Positions 25,126 to 34,013 of a stretch of 61,742 bases of DNA are shown here, one piece after another. The notes under the pieces are model-generated. The model was not told the origin of the DNA and did no database searches. It saw nothing but the letters and a program-made list of their open reading frames with translations. Origin of the DNA: CAXRBC01 sp041158045 (lineage in GTDB: Bacteria > Actinomycetota > Acidimicrobiia > Acidimicrobiales > Ilumatobacteraceae); contig JBEBCD010000047.1 in NCBI GenBank assembly GCA_041158045.1, positions 1 to 61,742 of the forward strand, written 5' to 3'. The translations under genes and the position numbers were made by a program. The stretch's first letter is position 1, and every line of letters begins with the position of its first letter.

Positions 25126-26105
25126 GCGTCCTCGTCCTCGTCGAGCACGACCGCGGCACGCTCGCCGACGCCACCCTCGAGGCCATGGCCGCGGCCCGCG
25201 GCCTCGCCGCAGCGATCGGGGCGCCCATCGAGGCCCTCACCATCTCCGCGGGTGCCGACGCGCTCCGGGACGTGCTCGCCGCCCACGGCGCCGTCCGCGT
25301 GCACCGTGCGCACCACGCGATGCTCGACGACTACGGGCCGGAGGCCTGGGGCGAGGTGCTCGCGCAGGCCGTGCGCACCCTGGCACCCGCCGCCGTCGTC
25401 GCCTGCGGCACGGGCCGCGGCAACGAGGTGCTCGCGCAGGCGGCCGCACGTCTCGACCTGCCGATGGTCGCCAACTGCGTGTCGGTCGAGCCGTCGCGCA
25501 ACGGCGTGACCGCGGTCGCGGTCACGCGCACGCGCTGGGGCGGCTCGCTGCTCGAGGATGCCACCGCCGCCGCGCCGACGATGCTGCTCTCGGTCGCGCA
25601 CCACACGTACGAGGCGACGGCGCTCGCCGCGCCGGCGGCGGGCGAGGCGACCCCGCTCGCGGTCGAGCTCGACGCGTCGCTCGCGCGCAGCGTGGTCCGC
25701 GGGCGCACCGAGCGCACGGCCGGCGTCACGCTCGCGACGGCGCCCGTGGTGGTGGGCGGCGGGCGCGGCGTCGGCTCCGCCGACGGGTTCGCCCCGCTGC
25801 AGGAGCTCGCGGAGCTGCTCGGCGGCGTCGTGGGTTGCTCGCGCGCGGTGACCAACAACGGCTGGCGCAACCACGCGGACCAGGTCGGACAGACCGGCAC
25901 GCGCATCGCACCCGACGTGTACTTCGCCTGCGGCATCTCGGGCGCGATCCAGCACTGGGTGGGTGCGATGGCGTCCAAGCACATCATCGCGATCAACACC
26001 GATCCACAAGCGAACATGGTCACCAAGGCGGGGTACGCCGTGATCGGCGACCTGCACGCGGTCGTGCCCGCCATCTCCGCCGAGATCCGCCGCCGCCGCG
26101 CCTGA
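25122..26105 (+). CDS. etfA: Electron transfer flavoprotein alpha subunit
   Basis: 327 residues. The N-terminal domain (1-190) packs with EtfB. The C-terminal FAD domain shows GCSRAVTNNGWRNHADQVGQ, GTRIAPDVYFACGISGAIQH and AINTDPQANM, the signatures of EtfA. FAD bound here would accept electrons from the dimethylglycine/sarcosine dehydrogenases encoded on both sides. The GTG start overlaps the EtfB stop by 4 nt, so the two subunits are translationally coupled. A TNNG replaces the commoner TDAG in the FAD-contact loop, which is a mild variant. Confidence 0.94.
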   Translation: MSVLVLVEHDRGTLADATLEAMAAARGLAAAIGAPIEALTISAGADALRDVLAAHGAVRVHRAHHAMLDDYGPEAWGEVLAQAVRTLAPAAVVACGTGRGNEVLAQAAARLDLPMVANCVSVEPSRNGVTAVAVTRTRWGGSLLEDATAAAPTMLLSVAHHTYEATALAAPAAGEATPLAVELDASLARSVVRGRTERTAGVTLATAPVVVGGGRGVGSADGFAPLQELAELLGGVVGCSRAVTNNGWRNHADQVGQTGTRIAPDVYFACGISGAIQHWVGAMASKHIIAINTDPQANMVTKAGYAVIGDLHAVVPAISAEIRRRRA

Positions 26106-26140
26106 CGCGCAGCGCCCGGCCCGCGGCGCGGCGCGCCAAC

Positions 26141-26146
26141 TAGCGT
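26141..26146 (+). promoter_or_regulatory. Putative leaderless -10 box (TAGCGT) of the second MttB gene
   Basis: TAGCGT on the plus strand, 7 nt before ATG 26154. It suggests the second MttB gene can be transcribed independently of the Etf genes. Confidence 0.45.
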
Positions 26147-26153
26147 CTCGGCG

Positions 26154-27722
26154 ATGACGGACGCACCCGCGGCACCTGCGGCGACCGGCGAGGGCCGCCG
26201 TCGGGGGCGCGCCCGCACGAGCGGCGCGGGCGACCGCCTGCCCGAGCAGGCACCGTTCCGCCAGCCCCGCATGCGCTACGAGCCGACGCGCATCGTCTCG
26301 GAGGACGAGCTCGAGGCCATCCACCTCGCGTCGCTGCGCATCCTTCGCGACATCGGCATGGACTTCCTCGAGCCGCGGGCCCGCGAGATGCTGGCCGCCG
26401 CGGGGGCCGACGTGGACCCCGACTCGCCGCGCGTGCGCTTCGACCCCGACATGGTGCTGGAGCGCATCCGCACCTGCCCGTCCGAGTTCACGATGCACGC
26501 GCGCAACCCGGCGCACGACCTGCGCATCGGCGGCGACTGGGTCGCCTTCGGCTCGGTGGGCTCGCCGCCCAACTACGTGGACCTCGACGGCGTCCGCCAC
26601 ATCGGCGATCGTGCGGGGTACCGCGACTTCCTCCGCCTCGTCCAGATGTTCAACGTCGTCCACTACTTCACGGGGTACCCCGTCGAGCCGACCGACCTCC
26701 ACCCCTCGGTCCGCCACCTCGAGGCCGGTCACGACGCGCTCGTGATGACCGACAAGGTGCCCTTCGCCTACAGCCTCGGCGCGCAGCGCAACAGGGACGT
26801 GCTCGAGATGATCCGCATCGCGCGCGGCGTGACCGACGCGCAGATCGACGAGCAGCCCTCGATCTTCTCGATCATCAACTCGTCGTCCCCGCTGCGGCTC
26901 GACGCGCCGATGCTCCAGGGGATCATCGAGTTCTCCTCGCGCAACCAGATCATCTGCATCACCCCGTTCACCCTCGCCGGGGCGATGGCGCCCGTGACGC
27001 TCGCGGGGGCGCTCTCGCAGCAGAACGCGGAGGCCCTCGCCGGCATGGTGATGACCCAGGTCGTGCGCCCCGGTGCACCGGTGGTCTACGGGGGCTTCAC
27101 GAGCAACGTCGACATGCAGTCCGGCGCGCCGGCGTTCGGCACGCCGGAGTACATGCGCACGGCCATGATCGGCGGCCAGCTCGCCCGCCGCTACAAGGTC
27201 CCCTACCGCTCGTCCAACGTCTGCGCGGCCAACGCCGTCGACGCGCAGGCCGCCTACGAGAGCGTCTTCAGCATCTGGGGCGCCGTCATGGGCGGGGTCA
27301 ACATGATGATGCACGGCGCCGGCTGGATGGAGGGCGGGCTGCACGCCTCGCTCGAGAAGTTCGTCCTCGACGCCGACCTCCTCGCGATGGTCGCCGCCTT
27401 CCTCGAGCCGCCGGTGGTCGACGAGGCGACGCTCGCGCACGACGCGATCGCCGAGGTGGGCCCGGGCGGGCACTTCTTCGGCACGCAGCACACGCAGGAC
27501 CGCTTCCGCACCGCGTTCTTCAAGCCGATGATCTCCGACTGGCGCAACTGGGAGTCGTGGGTCGAGGCGGGCCGGCCCGAGGCCAAGGGCCGCGCCAACC
27601 AGCTGGCCCGCCGCTTCCTCGCCGCCTACGAGCAGCCGCCCATGGAGGCCTCGCGCCGCGAGGAGCTGGACGCCTTCCTCGCGCGCCGCGTCGCCGAGGG
27701 CGGGGTGCCGACGGACTACTAG
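26154..27722 (+). CDS. Second MttB-family amine:corrinoid methyltransferase (non-pyrrolysine)
   Basis: 522 residues. It aligns throughout with the MttB paralogue at 5928-7466 in order of motifs: IINSSSPLRLDAPML, AGAMAPVTLAGALSQQ, VRPGAPVVYGGF, QSGAPAFGTPEYM. The substrate-facing half differs clearly (for example YFTGYPVEPTDLHPSVRHL). No in-frame TAG occurs, so it has no pyrrolysine. It should demethylate another quaternary or tertiary amine, or the same one at different affinity, using the corrinoid protein encoded at 11488-12207, since none lies beside it. It sits between EtfA and the second dimethylglycine dehydrogenase-like gene. A 25-residue Arg/Ala-rich N-terminus precedes the barrel, as in the paralogue. 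Confidence 0.87.
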   Translation: MTDAPAAPAATGEGRRRGRARTSGAGDRLPEQAPFRQPRMRYEPTRIVSEDELEAIHLASLRILRDIGMDFLEPRAREMLAAAGADVDPDSPRVRFDPDMVLERIRTCPSEFTMHARNPAHDLRIGGDWVAFGSVGSPPNYVDLDGVRHIGDRAGYRDFLRLVQMFNVVHYFTGYPVEPTDLHPSVRHLEAGHDALVMTDKVPFAYSLGAQRNRDVLEMIRIARGVTDAQIDEQPSIFSIINSSSPLRLDAPMLQGIIEFSSRNQIICITPFTLAGAMAPVTLAGALSQQNAEALAGMVMTQVVRPGAPVVYGGFTSNVDMQSGAPAFGTPEYMRTAMIGGQLARRYKVPYRSSNVCAANAVDAQAAYESVFSIWGAVMGGVNMMMHGAGWMEGGLHASLEKFVLDADLLAMVAAFLEPPVVDEATLAHDAIAEVGPGGHFFGTQHTQDRFRTAFFKPMISDWRNWESWVEAGRPEAKGRANQLARRFLAAYEQPPMEASRREELDAFLARRVAEGGVPTDY

Positions 27723-27749
27723 GACCGCACCGAGAAGGGGGACGGGAAC

Positions 27750-30191
27750 ATGAGGACATCAGCGCGCGTCGTGGTGATCGGCGGCGGCGTGGTCGGGGCG
27801 TCGGTGCTCTACCACCTCACCAAGGAGGGCTGGGGCGACGTCGTGCTCCTCGAGCGCAAGGAGCTCACCGCCGGCAGCACCTGGCACGCGGCGGGCGGCA
27901 TGCACACGCTCAACGGCGACCCCAACGTGGCACGCCTCCAGCAGTACACGGTCAACCTCTACAAGCAGATCGAGCAGGAGTCGGGCCAGGCCTGCGGCAT
28001 CCACCTGCCCGGTGGCCTCCAGCTCGCCGACACCCCCGAGCGCCTCGACTGGCTCAAGATGGCGATGGCCCGCGGCCGCTACCTCGGGATGCACATGGAG
28101 ATGGTCTCGATGAAGGAGGCCAAGGAGCTCAACCCGCTGCTCGAGGAGCGCTTCTTCGTCGGCGCGCTCTACGACGAGGACGAGGGCAGCGTCGACCCGT
28201 ACGGCGTCACGCACGCCTACGCGATCTGCGCCCGCAACCGCGGCGCCGAGGTCCACACCAACACCTGGGCGACGGGCCTGCGCCAGCGACCCGACGGCAC
28301 GTGGGACGTCGAGACCGACAAGGGCACCATCCACGCCGAGCACGTCGTCAACGCGGGCGGGCTCTGGGCCCGCGAGGTGGGCCGCATGGCCGGTCTCGAG
28401 CTGCCCGTGCTCGCGATGGAGCACCACTACCTCATGACCGAGCCGATGGACGAGGTCATCGCCTACAACCAGCAGCACGGCCGCGAGCTGCCGCACATGA
28501 TCGACTTCGCGGGCGAGATCTACGCGCGCCAGGAGGGGCAGAGCATCCTCCTCGGCACCTACGAGCAGTCCAACCGCCCGTGGTCGCCGAAGGAGACGCC
28601 ATGGGACTTCGTCTTCCAGCTGCTCCCCCACGACCTCGAGCGCATCGCGCCCGAGCTGGCCCGGGGCTTCGAGCACTTCCCCGCGGTCGGCCGCGCGGGC
28701 ATCAAGAAGTTCGTCAACGGGCCCTTCACGTTCAGCCCCGACGGCAACCCGCTGGTGGGCCCGATCAAGGGCATCCGCGGCATGTGGACGGCGTGCGCCG
28801 TCATGGCGGGCCTGAGCCAGGGCGGCGGCGTCGGCCTGTCGCTCGCCAACTGGATCGTCCACGGCGACCCGGGCGCCGACATCTGGGCCATGGACGTCGC
28901 GCGCTACGGCGACTACGCCACGCTCGCCTACACCAACGCCAAGGTCCGCGAGAACTACTCGCGGCGGTTCCGCATCACCTTCCCCAACGAGGAGCTGCCC
29001 GCCGCCCGCCCGCTGCTCACGACGCCGATCTACGACCGACTCACCGCCCACAACGCGGTGTGGGGCGCCGGCTTCGGCCTCGAGCACCCGCTGTGGTTCC
29101 AGCGGCCCGGCGCCGAGCCCCGCGAGGACGTGACCTTCCGGCGCTCCAACGCCTTCCCCATCGTCGGGGAGGAGAGCCGCGCGGTGCGCGAGCGCGTCGG
29201 CTTCTCCGAGGCGTCCAACTTCGCCAAGTACCGGGTGAGCGGGCCCGGCGCCTCCGAGTGGCTGCAGGGACTCTTCACCGCCCGGCTGCCCCAGATGCAC
29301 CGCACGATCCTCACCGCGATGCTCAACCCGCAGGGGCGGATCGAGGGCGAGTTCTCCGTGTCGCGCGTCGGGGACGACGAGTTCTACGTCTTCGGGTCGC
29401 AGGCCGCCGAGGTGCACCACCCGCGCTGGTTCCTCGCGCACCTGCCGAAGGGCTCGCCGATCCGATTCGAGGTGCTCGGCCTCTCGATGGTCGGCCTCAC
29501 GGTCGCGGGCCCGCGGTCGCGCGACGTGCTGCAGAAGGTCGCGGACGTCTCGCTCGCGACCCCCGACTTCCCGTTCATGGCCTTCCGCCGGGCGCACGTC
29601 GGCATGGCGCCGGTCTGGCTGTCGCGCATGACGTACACCGGTGACCTCGGGTACGAGATGTGGATGGCGCCGGAGCACCAGCGCTACCTGTTCGACCTCC
29701 TGTGGGACGCGGGCCGCGAGCACGACATGCGGCTCTTCGGCTACCGGGCGCTCATCACGATGCGCCTGGAGAAGAACTTCGGCACCTGGTTCCGCGAGTA
29801 CCGGCCAATCTACACGCCGCTCGAGGCCGGCATGGACCGCTCCCTCAAGTTCGACCACGACTTCGTCGGGCGCGCGGCGGTCGAGGCCGAGCGCGCGGCG
29901 GGCGGGCCGGCGCGTCGCCTCGTGACCTTCCGCGTCGACGTCGACCCGGACGAGCCGGCCGACGTGATCGGCGACGAGCCCGTCTGGCACGACGGCAAGG
30001 TCGTCGGGTGGATCACGAGCGGCGGCTACGCCCACTACTCCGCGGCGTCGCTCGCGATGGGCTACGTGCCCGCCGCGCTCGCCCGCGAGGGCACCACCGG
30101 GTTCGAGATCGAGATCATCGGCAAGCGCCGACCGGCCCACCTGCAGCTCGAGCCGATCCTCGACCCGAGCGGCTCGAGGATGCGGGCCTAG
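27750..30191 (+). CDS. Dimethylglycine/sarcosine dehydrogenase-like FAD oxidoreductase with GcvT folate domain (second copy)
   Basis: 813 residues. The FAD-binding start VVVIGGGVVGASVLYHL and the covalent-FAD-type segment AGSTWHAAGGMHT (His46) match sarcosine/dimethylglycine dehydrogenases more closely than the first copy. A DAO domain (1-390) is followed by a linker and a GcvT folate domain (about 430-810). It should convert dimethylglycine or sarcosine to the next lower methylamine plus methylene-THF, passing electrons to Etf. It has a strong AGAAGGGGG ribosome site 9 nt before ATG 27750 and follows the second MttB gene by 27 nt. The stop codon shares bases with that of the convergent dioxygenase gene (CTAG). 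Confidence 0.89.
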   Translation: MRTSARVVVIGGGVVGASVLYHLTKEGWGDVVLLERKELTAGSTWHAAGGMHTLNGDPNVARLQQYTVNLYKQIEQESGQACGIHLPGGLQLADTPERLDWLKMAMARGRYLGMHMEMVSMKEAKELNPLLEERFFVGALYDEDEGSVDPYGVTHAYAICARNRGAEVHTNTWATGLRQRPDGTWDVETDKGTIHAEHVVNAGGLWAREVGRMAGLELPVLAMEHHYLMTEPMDEVIAYNQQHGRELPHMIDFAGEIYARQEGQSILLGTYEQSNRPWSPKETPWDFVFQLLPHDLERIAPELARGFEHFPAVGRAGIKKFVNGPFTFSPDGNPLVGPIKGIRGMWTACAVMAGLSQGGGVGLSLANWIVHGDPGADIWAMDVARYGDYATLAYTNAKVRENYSRRFRITFPNEELPAARPLLTTPIYDRLTAHNAVWGAGFGLEHPLWFQRPGAEPREDVTFRRSNAFPIVGEESRAVRERVGFSEASNFAKYRVSGPGASEWLQGLFTARLPQMHRTILTAMLNPQGRIEGEFSVSRVGDDEFYVFGSQAAEVHHPRWFLAHLPKGSPIRFEVLGLSMVGLTVAGPRSRDVLQKVADVSLATPDFPFMAFRRAHVGMAPVWLSRMTYTGDLGYEMWMAPEHQRYLFDLLWDAGREHDMRLFGYRALITMRLEKNFGTWFREYRPIYTPLEAGMDRSLKFDHDFVGRAAVEAERAAGGPARRLVTFRVDVDPDEPADVIGDEPVWHDGKVVGWITSGGYAHYSAASLAMGYVPAALAREGTTGFEIEIIGKRRPAHLQLEPILDPSGSRMRA

Positions 30192-31108
30192 ACCCCCGCG
30201 GCGCCGGCGGACGGCGCGTCGGCGTACCAGCGGTCCTCGACGTAGCGCGGCGTGCGCCACCCGTCGAGGTCCTCGAACTTGCAGAGCGACGGCTCCGGCC
30301 CGAGCGGCACCGGGGCACCGTCGCGGATGGCCCACTCGCCGCGCGCCGAGGAGCCGCGCACGTAGCTCGAGATCATGAAGGCGCGGTCCCGCCGCGACCC
30401 GTTGGGCAGCGAGCCGTGGACGGTCAGCAACCCCCACACCACGGCGTCGCCGGGCTCGAGCTCCACGTCCACGACGTCGGCCGGGTCGATCCCCGCGCCG
30501 CGCAGCTCGTCGTCGCTCGTGAGTCCCTTCATGATCGGCGCACCCTCGTCCGAGAGGCCGAGGTACCCGCGGAGGTGGCTGCGCGGCACCACCCGCAGGC
30601 AGCCGTTGTCGCGGGTGCAGCGGTCGATCGCGATGCCGACGGTGACCGTGTCGCGCACGACGTCGTCGTAGGCCTCGCGCGCGTCGCGGAAGCGCAGGTC
30701 CTGGTGGAAGCGGTAGCCGGTGAGCCCGGCACCCGGCGGCTTCCAGTGCACCTGCTGGGCCACCTGCTTGACGTCGCGGCCGAGGAGCGGCTCGAGGAGC
30801 GCCGCGATCTCCGGCCGCGAGCGGAACCCGTCGAACCACGGGTGCTCCCACGCCGGCCAGTGCGCCTGCACGACGTAACGGGATGGGAAGTGGGTCTCGG
30901 GCAGGATCTCGTACACGAGGTTGCCGTGACGGTAGGTGCACGGGTGGGCCATGCCGCGCGCGTACACCACGCGGGTGCGCCGGCGGAGCTCCTCGGCGAG
31001 CTCGGCGTCGAGCAGCCCCCGCACGATCACGTAGCCCTCCTCCCGGTACCGCGCCGCGACGGACGACGTCGCGGCGGGGGCCGCGGCATCCGCGGTCGCC
31101 CCGGTCAC
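30188..31108 (-). CDS. Phytanoyl-CoA dioxygenase (PhyH) family Fe(II)/2-oxoglutarate oxygenase
   Basis: 306 residues. The jelly-roll iron site is complete: His135-x-Asp137 in YRFHQDLRF and distal His231 in LLTVHGSLPNGS, with Arg241/242 likely binding 2-oxoglutarate. Family members hydroxylate varied small molecules; the substrate here is unknown. Ectoine hydroxylase motifs are not seen. The GTG start overlaps the stop of the ABC transporter ATPase by 4 nt (GTGA), so synthesis is coupled to the transporter. The enzyme may act on what that transporter imports. The frame is open upstream inside the ATPase gene, but the fold and overlap support GTG 31108. Confidence 0.84.
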   Translation of the reverse strand: MTGATADAAAPAATSSVAARYREEGYVIVRGLLDAELAEELRRRTRVVYARGMAHPCTYRHGNLVYEILPETHFPSRYVVQAHWPAWEHPWFDGFRSRPEIAALLEPLLGRDVKQVAQQVHWKPPGAGLTGYRFHQDLRFRDAREAYDDVVRDTVTVGIAIDRCTRDNGCLRVVPRSHLRGYLGLSDEGAPIMKGLTSDDELRGAGIDPADVVDVELEPGDAVVWGLLTVHGSLPNGSRRDRAFMISSYVRGSSARGEWAIRDGAPVPLGPEPSLCKFEDLDGWRTPRYVEDRWYADAPSAGAAGV

Positions 31109-33141
31109 CTGCGCGTCGGCGCGGCCACCTGCACCTCGCGCAGCCGCGCGAGCGGGATGTGGCAGCGCAGGTAGTGCCCCGGCTCGACCTCCACGAGGTC
31201 GGGCTCCTCGGAGTCGCAGAGGTGCTCCACGCCCGAGCCCGCGCGGCGCGGACACCGCGGGTGCAGCACGCACCCGGACGGAGGATCGGAGGGGCTCGGG
31301 ACCTGTCCCTCGAGCGGGATCCGCTCACGCACCGTGCCGTCGACGCGCGGCACGGCCGAGAGCAGCGCCTCGGTGTACGGGTGGTGCGGACCGCCGAAGA
31401 CTCGCTCGGACGTGCCGAACTCGACGACCCGACCCAGGTAGAGCACCGCGATCTTGTCGGAGATGTAGCGCACCACGCCGAGGTCGTGGGAGATGAACAC
31501 GTAGCTCACGCCCTCGGCGCGCTGGAGGTCGACCAACAGGTTGAGGATCGCCGCCTGCACGCTCACGTCGAGGGCGCTCGTCGGCTCGTCGCACACGACG
31601 AGCCGGGGCGTGCCCGCGAAGGCGCGGGAGATGGCGACGCGCTGCTTGAGCCCGCCCGAGAGCTGGGACGGTCGCACGCTGTGGAGCGTCTCGTCGACGC
31701 GCATCCCCGACAGCAGCTCGTGCGCCCGCCGCTCGGAGGCGTCCTGGGCGAGGCCGCCGAGCCGCTGCACGGCGCGGGCCACGATGCGTGTCACGCTGTG
31801 TCGCCGGTTGAGCGCCTGGTCCGGGTTCTGGAACACGATCTGCATCGCCCCGACGTCGCCGCGGTCGCGGCGCACGAGCGTCGCCGCGAGGGCCTTGCCG
31901 TCGAGGCGGACCGCGCTGCCCTCCTCGGGGGCGGTGAGGCCGAGCACGGCCTTCGCGAGCGTGGTCTTGCCCGAGCCCGACTCGCCGACGAGCCCGAGGG
32001 TCTCCCCGACCCCGACCGCCACGGACACGTCGTTGAGGACCCGCACGCGGTGGCCCTCCTGGGTGAAGACCTTGGAGAGGTGGCCGACCTCGAGGAGCTG
32101 CTCCCCCGCGCGGGCCGGGACCGCGGCGGCGCCCTGCGGCGCCGACTCGACCGTGCGCGGCAGGCTCGCCGCGCGGTCGTGGTGGTGGCAGCGCACGGCG
32201 TGGCCCGATCCGAGGTCGGTCGGCGCGGGCCGCTCCGAGCGGCACCGGTCGTCGGCGATCGCGCAGCGGTCGACGAAGACGCAGCCGGGCAGCGCGGCGC
32301 CGAGCGGCGGCGGCGTGCCGGGGATCGTGTCGAGGCGGTCGGTGGACTTGTGCAGACCGCCGCGCGGGATGCAGCGCAGCAGCCCGACCGTGTACGGGTG
32401 GCTGGGCGCGGACAGCAGCCGCGCCGTCGGCCCCTCCTCCACGAGCGCGCCCGCGTAGAGGACCCCGACGCGGTCGCACATGTGGCGGATCACGCCGAGG
32501 TTGTGGCTGATGAAGAGCACGGCCGTGTTGATCTCGCGCCGCAGGGCGCGCACGAGGTCCAGCACCTCGGCCTCCACCGTGGCGTCGAGGCCGGTGGTCG
32601 GCTCGTCCATGACGAGGAGGCGGGGCTCGTTGGCGAGCGCCATCGCGATCACGACGCGCTGGGCCATGCCGCCCGACAGTTGGTGCGGGTAGCGGCGCAT
32701 CACGCGGCCGGCGTCGGCGATCTGGACGCGCACGAGGGCCTGCTCGGCGCGCGCGAGCGCGTCGGACGCGGGCGTGCCACCGAGGCGGAACACCTCGGCG
32801 ATCTGGTCCCCGACGCGGATCGTCGGGTTGAGCGCCGCGATCGGGTTCTGGTACACCATCGCGATCGCACGGGTGCGCAGGTCGCGGACCTCGGCGTCGG
32901 ACATGGTGAGCATGTCGCGGCCCTCGAAGGCGATCGACCCTCCCGTCACGCGCCCGTTGCGCGGCAGGTACCGCAGCCCCGCGTATGCCGCGGTGGACTT
33001 GCCGCAACCCGACTCGCCCACGAGGCCGTACGCCTCGCCGGCGCGCACGGAGAACGACACGCCCCGCAGCACGGAGCGATCGATGCCGCGGACGGTGTAG
33101 ACGACGTCGAGGTCCCGGACCTCGAGGGTGGGCGTGCTCAC
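31105..33141 (-). CDS. Oligopeptide-type ABC transporter ATPase, two NBDs fused (DppD-DppF type)
   Basis: 678 residues with two complete nucleotide-binding domains. Domain 1 (about 5-265) has Walker A GESGCGKST, signature LSGGMAQRVV and Walker B LLVMDEPTTGLD. Domain 2 (about 345-610) has GESGSGKTT, LSGGLKQRVAISRAF and LVVCDEPTSALD. Each is followed by an oligopeptide-type C-terminal extension with clustered cysteines (CVFVDRCAIADDRC and CVLHPRCPRRAG), which bind an Fe-S cluster in some relatives. It powers the adjacent permeases. The GTG start overlaps the DppC-type stop, and its own stop overlaps the dioxygenase start. Confidence 0.93.
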   Translation of the reverse strand: MSTPTLEVRDLDVVYTVRGIDRSVLRGVSFSVRAGEAYGLVGESGCGKSTAAYAGLRYLPRNGRVTGGSIAFEGRDMLTMSDAEVRDLRTRAIAMVYQNPIAALNPTIRVGDQIAEVFRLGGTPASDALARAEQALVRVQIADAGRVMRRYPHQLSGGMAQRVVIAMALANEPRLLVMDEPTTGLDATVEAEVLDLVRALRREINTAVLFISHNLGVIRHMCDRVGVLYAGALVEEGPTARLLSAPSHPYTVGLLRCIPRGGLHKSTDRLDTIPGTPPPLGAALPGCVFVDRCAIADDRCRSERPAPTDLGSGHAVRCHHHDRAASLPRTVESAPQGAAAVPARAGEQLLEVGHLSKVFTQEGHRVRVLNDVSVAVGVGETLGLVGESGSGKTTLAKAVLGLTAPEEGSAVRLDGKALAATLVRRDRGDVGAMQIVFQNPDQALNRRHSVTRIVARAVQRLGGLAQDASERRAHELLSGMRVDETLHSVRPSQLSGGLKQRVAISRAFAGTPRLVVCDEPTSALDVSVQAAILNLLVDLQRAEGVSYVFISHDLGVVRYISDKIAVLYLGRVVEFGTSERVFGGPHHPYTEALLSAVPRVDGTVRERIPLEGQVPSPSDPPSGCVLHPRCPRRAGSGVEHLCDSEEPDLVEVEPGHYLRCHIPLARLREVQVAAPTRR

Positions 33142-34013
33142 GACTCGAACGCCTCGAGCAGGCCGTCGGCGATCAGGTTGACGCTCACGGCCAGCGTCGC
33201 GATGGCCCCGGCGGGCGCCGCGGTCGACCACCACTCGCCGCTGAAGATCATCTGCCAGTTCTCCGCCACCTGGGAGCCCCAGTTGGGCGAGCCCGGCTCG
33301 ACGCCCGCGCCGAGGAACGACAGCGTCGCGACGGCGAAGATCGCGTAGCCGAGGCGCACGGTGAACTCGACGATGATCGGCGCGGTCACGTTGGGCAGGA
33401 TCTCGCGGAAGATGATGTGCGGCGTGCCCTCGGTGCGGAGCCGCGCGGCGGCCACGTAGTCGAGCTCGGCCTCGCCGAGCACCGCCGCGCGCACCGTGCG
33501 CGCGATGATGGGCGCGAAGACGAACCCGATGATGAGCACGGTGAGGGTCACCGAGGCCCCGCCGAGCGACGCGATGGCGAGCAGCGCGATCACGATGACG
33601 GGGATCGCGGAGACGGCCTCGAGCAGGCGCATGAGCGCGATGTCGAACCAACCCTTGAAGTACCCGGCGAGCAGCCCGAGGGCCACCCCGACCACGGTGC
33701 CGATGATCGTCGCGGAGAACGACATGACGAGGATCTGGCGCGAGCCGACGATCACGCGGGCGAAGACGTCGCGACCCAGCGGGTCGGTGCCGAACCAAAA
33801 GCGACCCGACGGCGGGAGGGAGGTGAACTCGAGGTCGGTGAACTCGGGGTCGATCGGCACGATCCACCGACCCAGCGCGGCGGCCACCAGCCAGAACGCG
33901 AGGATCACCGCACCCGCGAGGAAGGCCTTGTTGCGCCGCAGCTGGGCCATCCGCTCGCGGCGGATCGCGCGCCGCGCCGCCCCGTCGCCGGTCGCCGCCA
34001 CCCCGCCCGTCAT
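33138..34013 (-). CDS. ABC transporter permease, DppC/OppC type
   Basis: 291 residues with about six membrane helices, an N-terminal cytoplasmic stretch rich in Arg, and the OppC-like GRFWFGTDPLGRDVFARVI segment. The EAA-type coupling loop is near ARTVRAAVLGEAELDYVAAARL. It forms the inner-membrane channel with the DppB-type permease. It overlaps that gene (ATGA) and the ATPase gene (GTGA). The solute is unknown: peptides, nickel chelates or other small solutes are all possible for the family. Confidence 0.93.
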   Translation of the reverse strand: MTGGVAATGDGAARRAIRRERMAQLRRNKAFLAGAVILAFWLVAAALGRWIVPIDPEFTDLEFTSLPPSGRFWFGTDPLGRDVFARVIVGSRQILVMSFSATIIGTVVGVALGLLAGYFKGWFDIALMRLLEAVSAIPVIVIALLAIASLGGASVTLTVLIIGFVFAPIIARTVRAAVLGEAELDYVAAARLRTEGTPHIIFREILPNVTAPIIVEFTVRLGYAIFAVATLSFLGAGVEPGSPNWGSQVAENWQMIFSGEWWSTAAPAGAIATLAVSVNLIADGLLEAFES

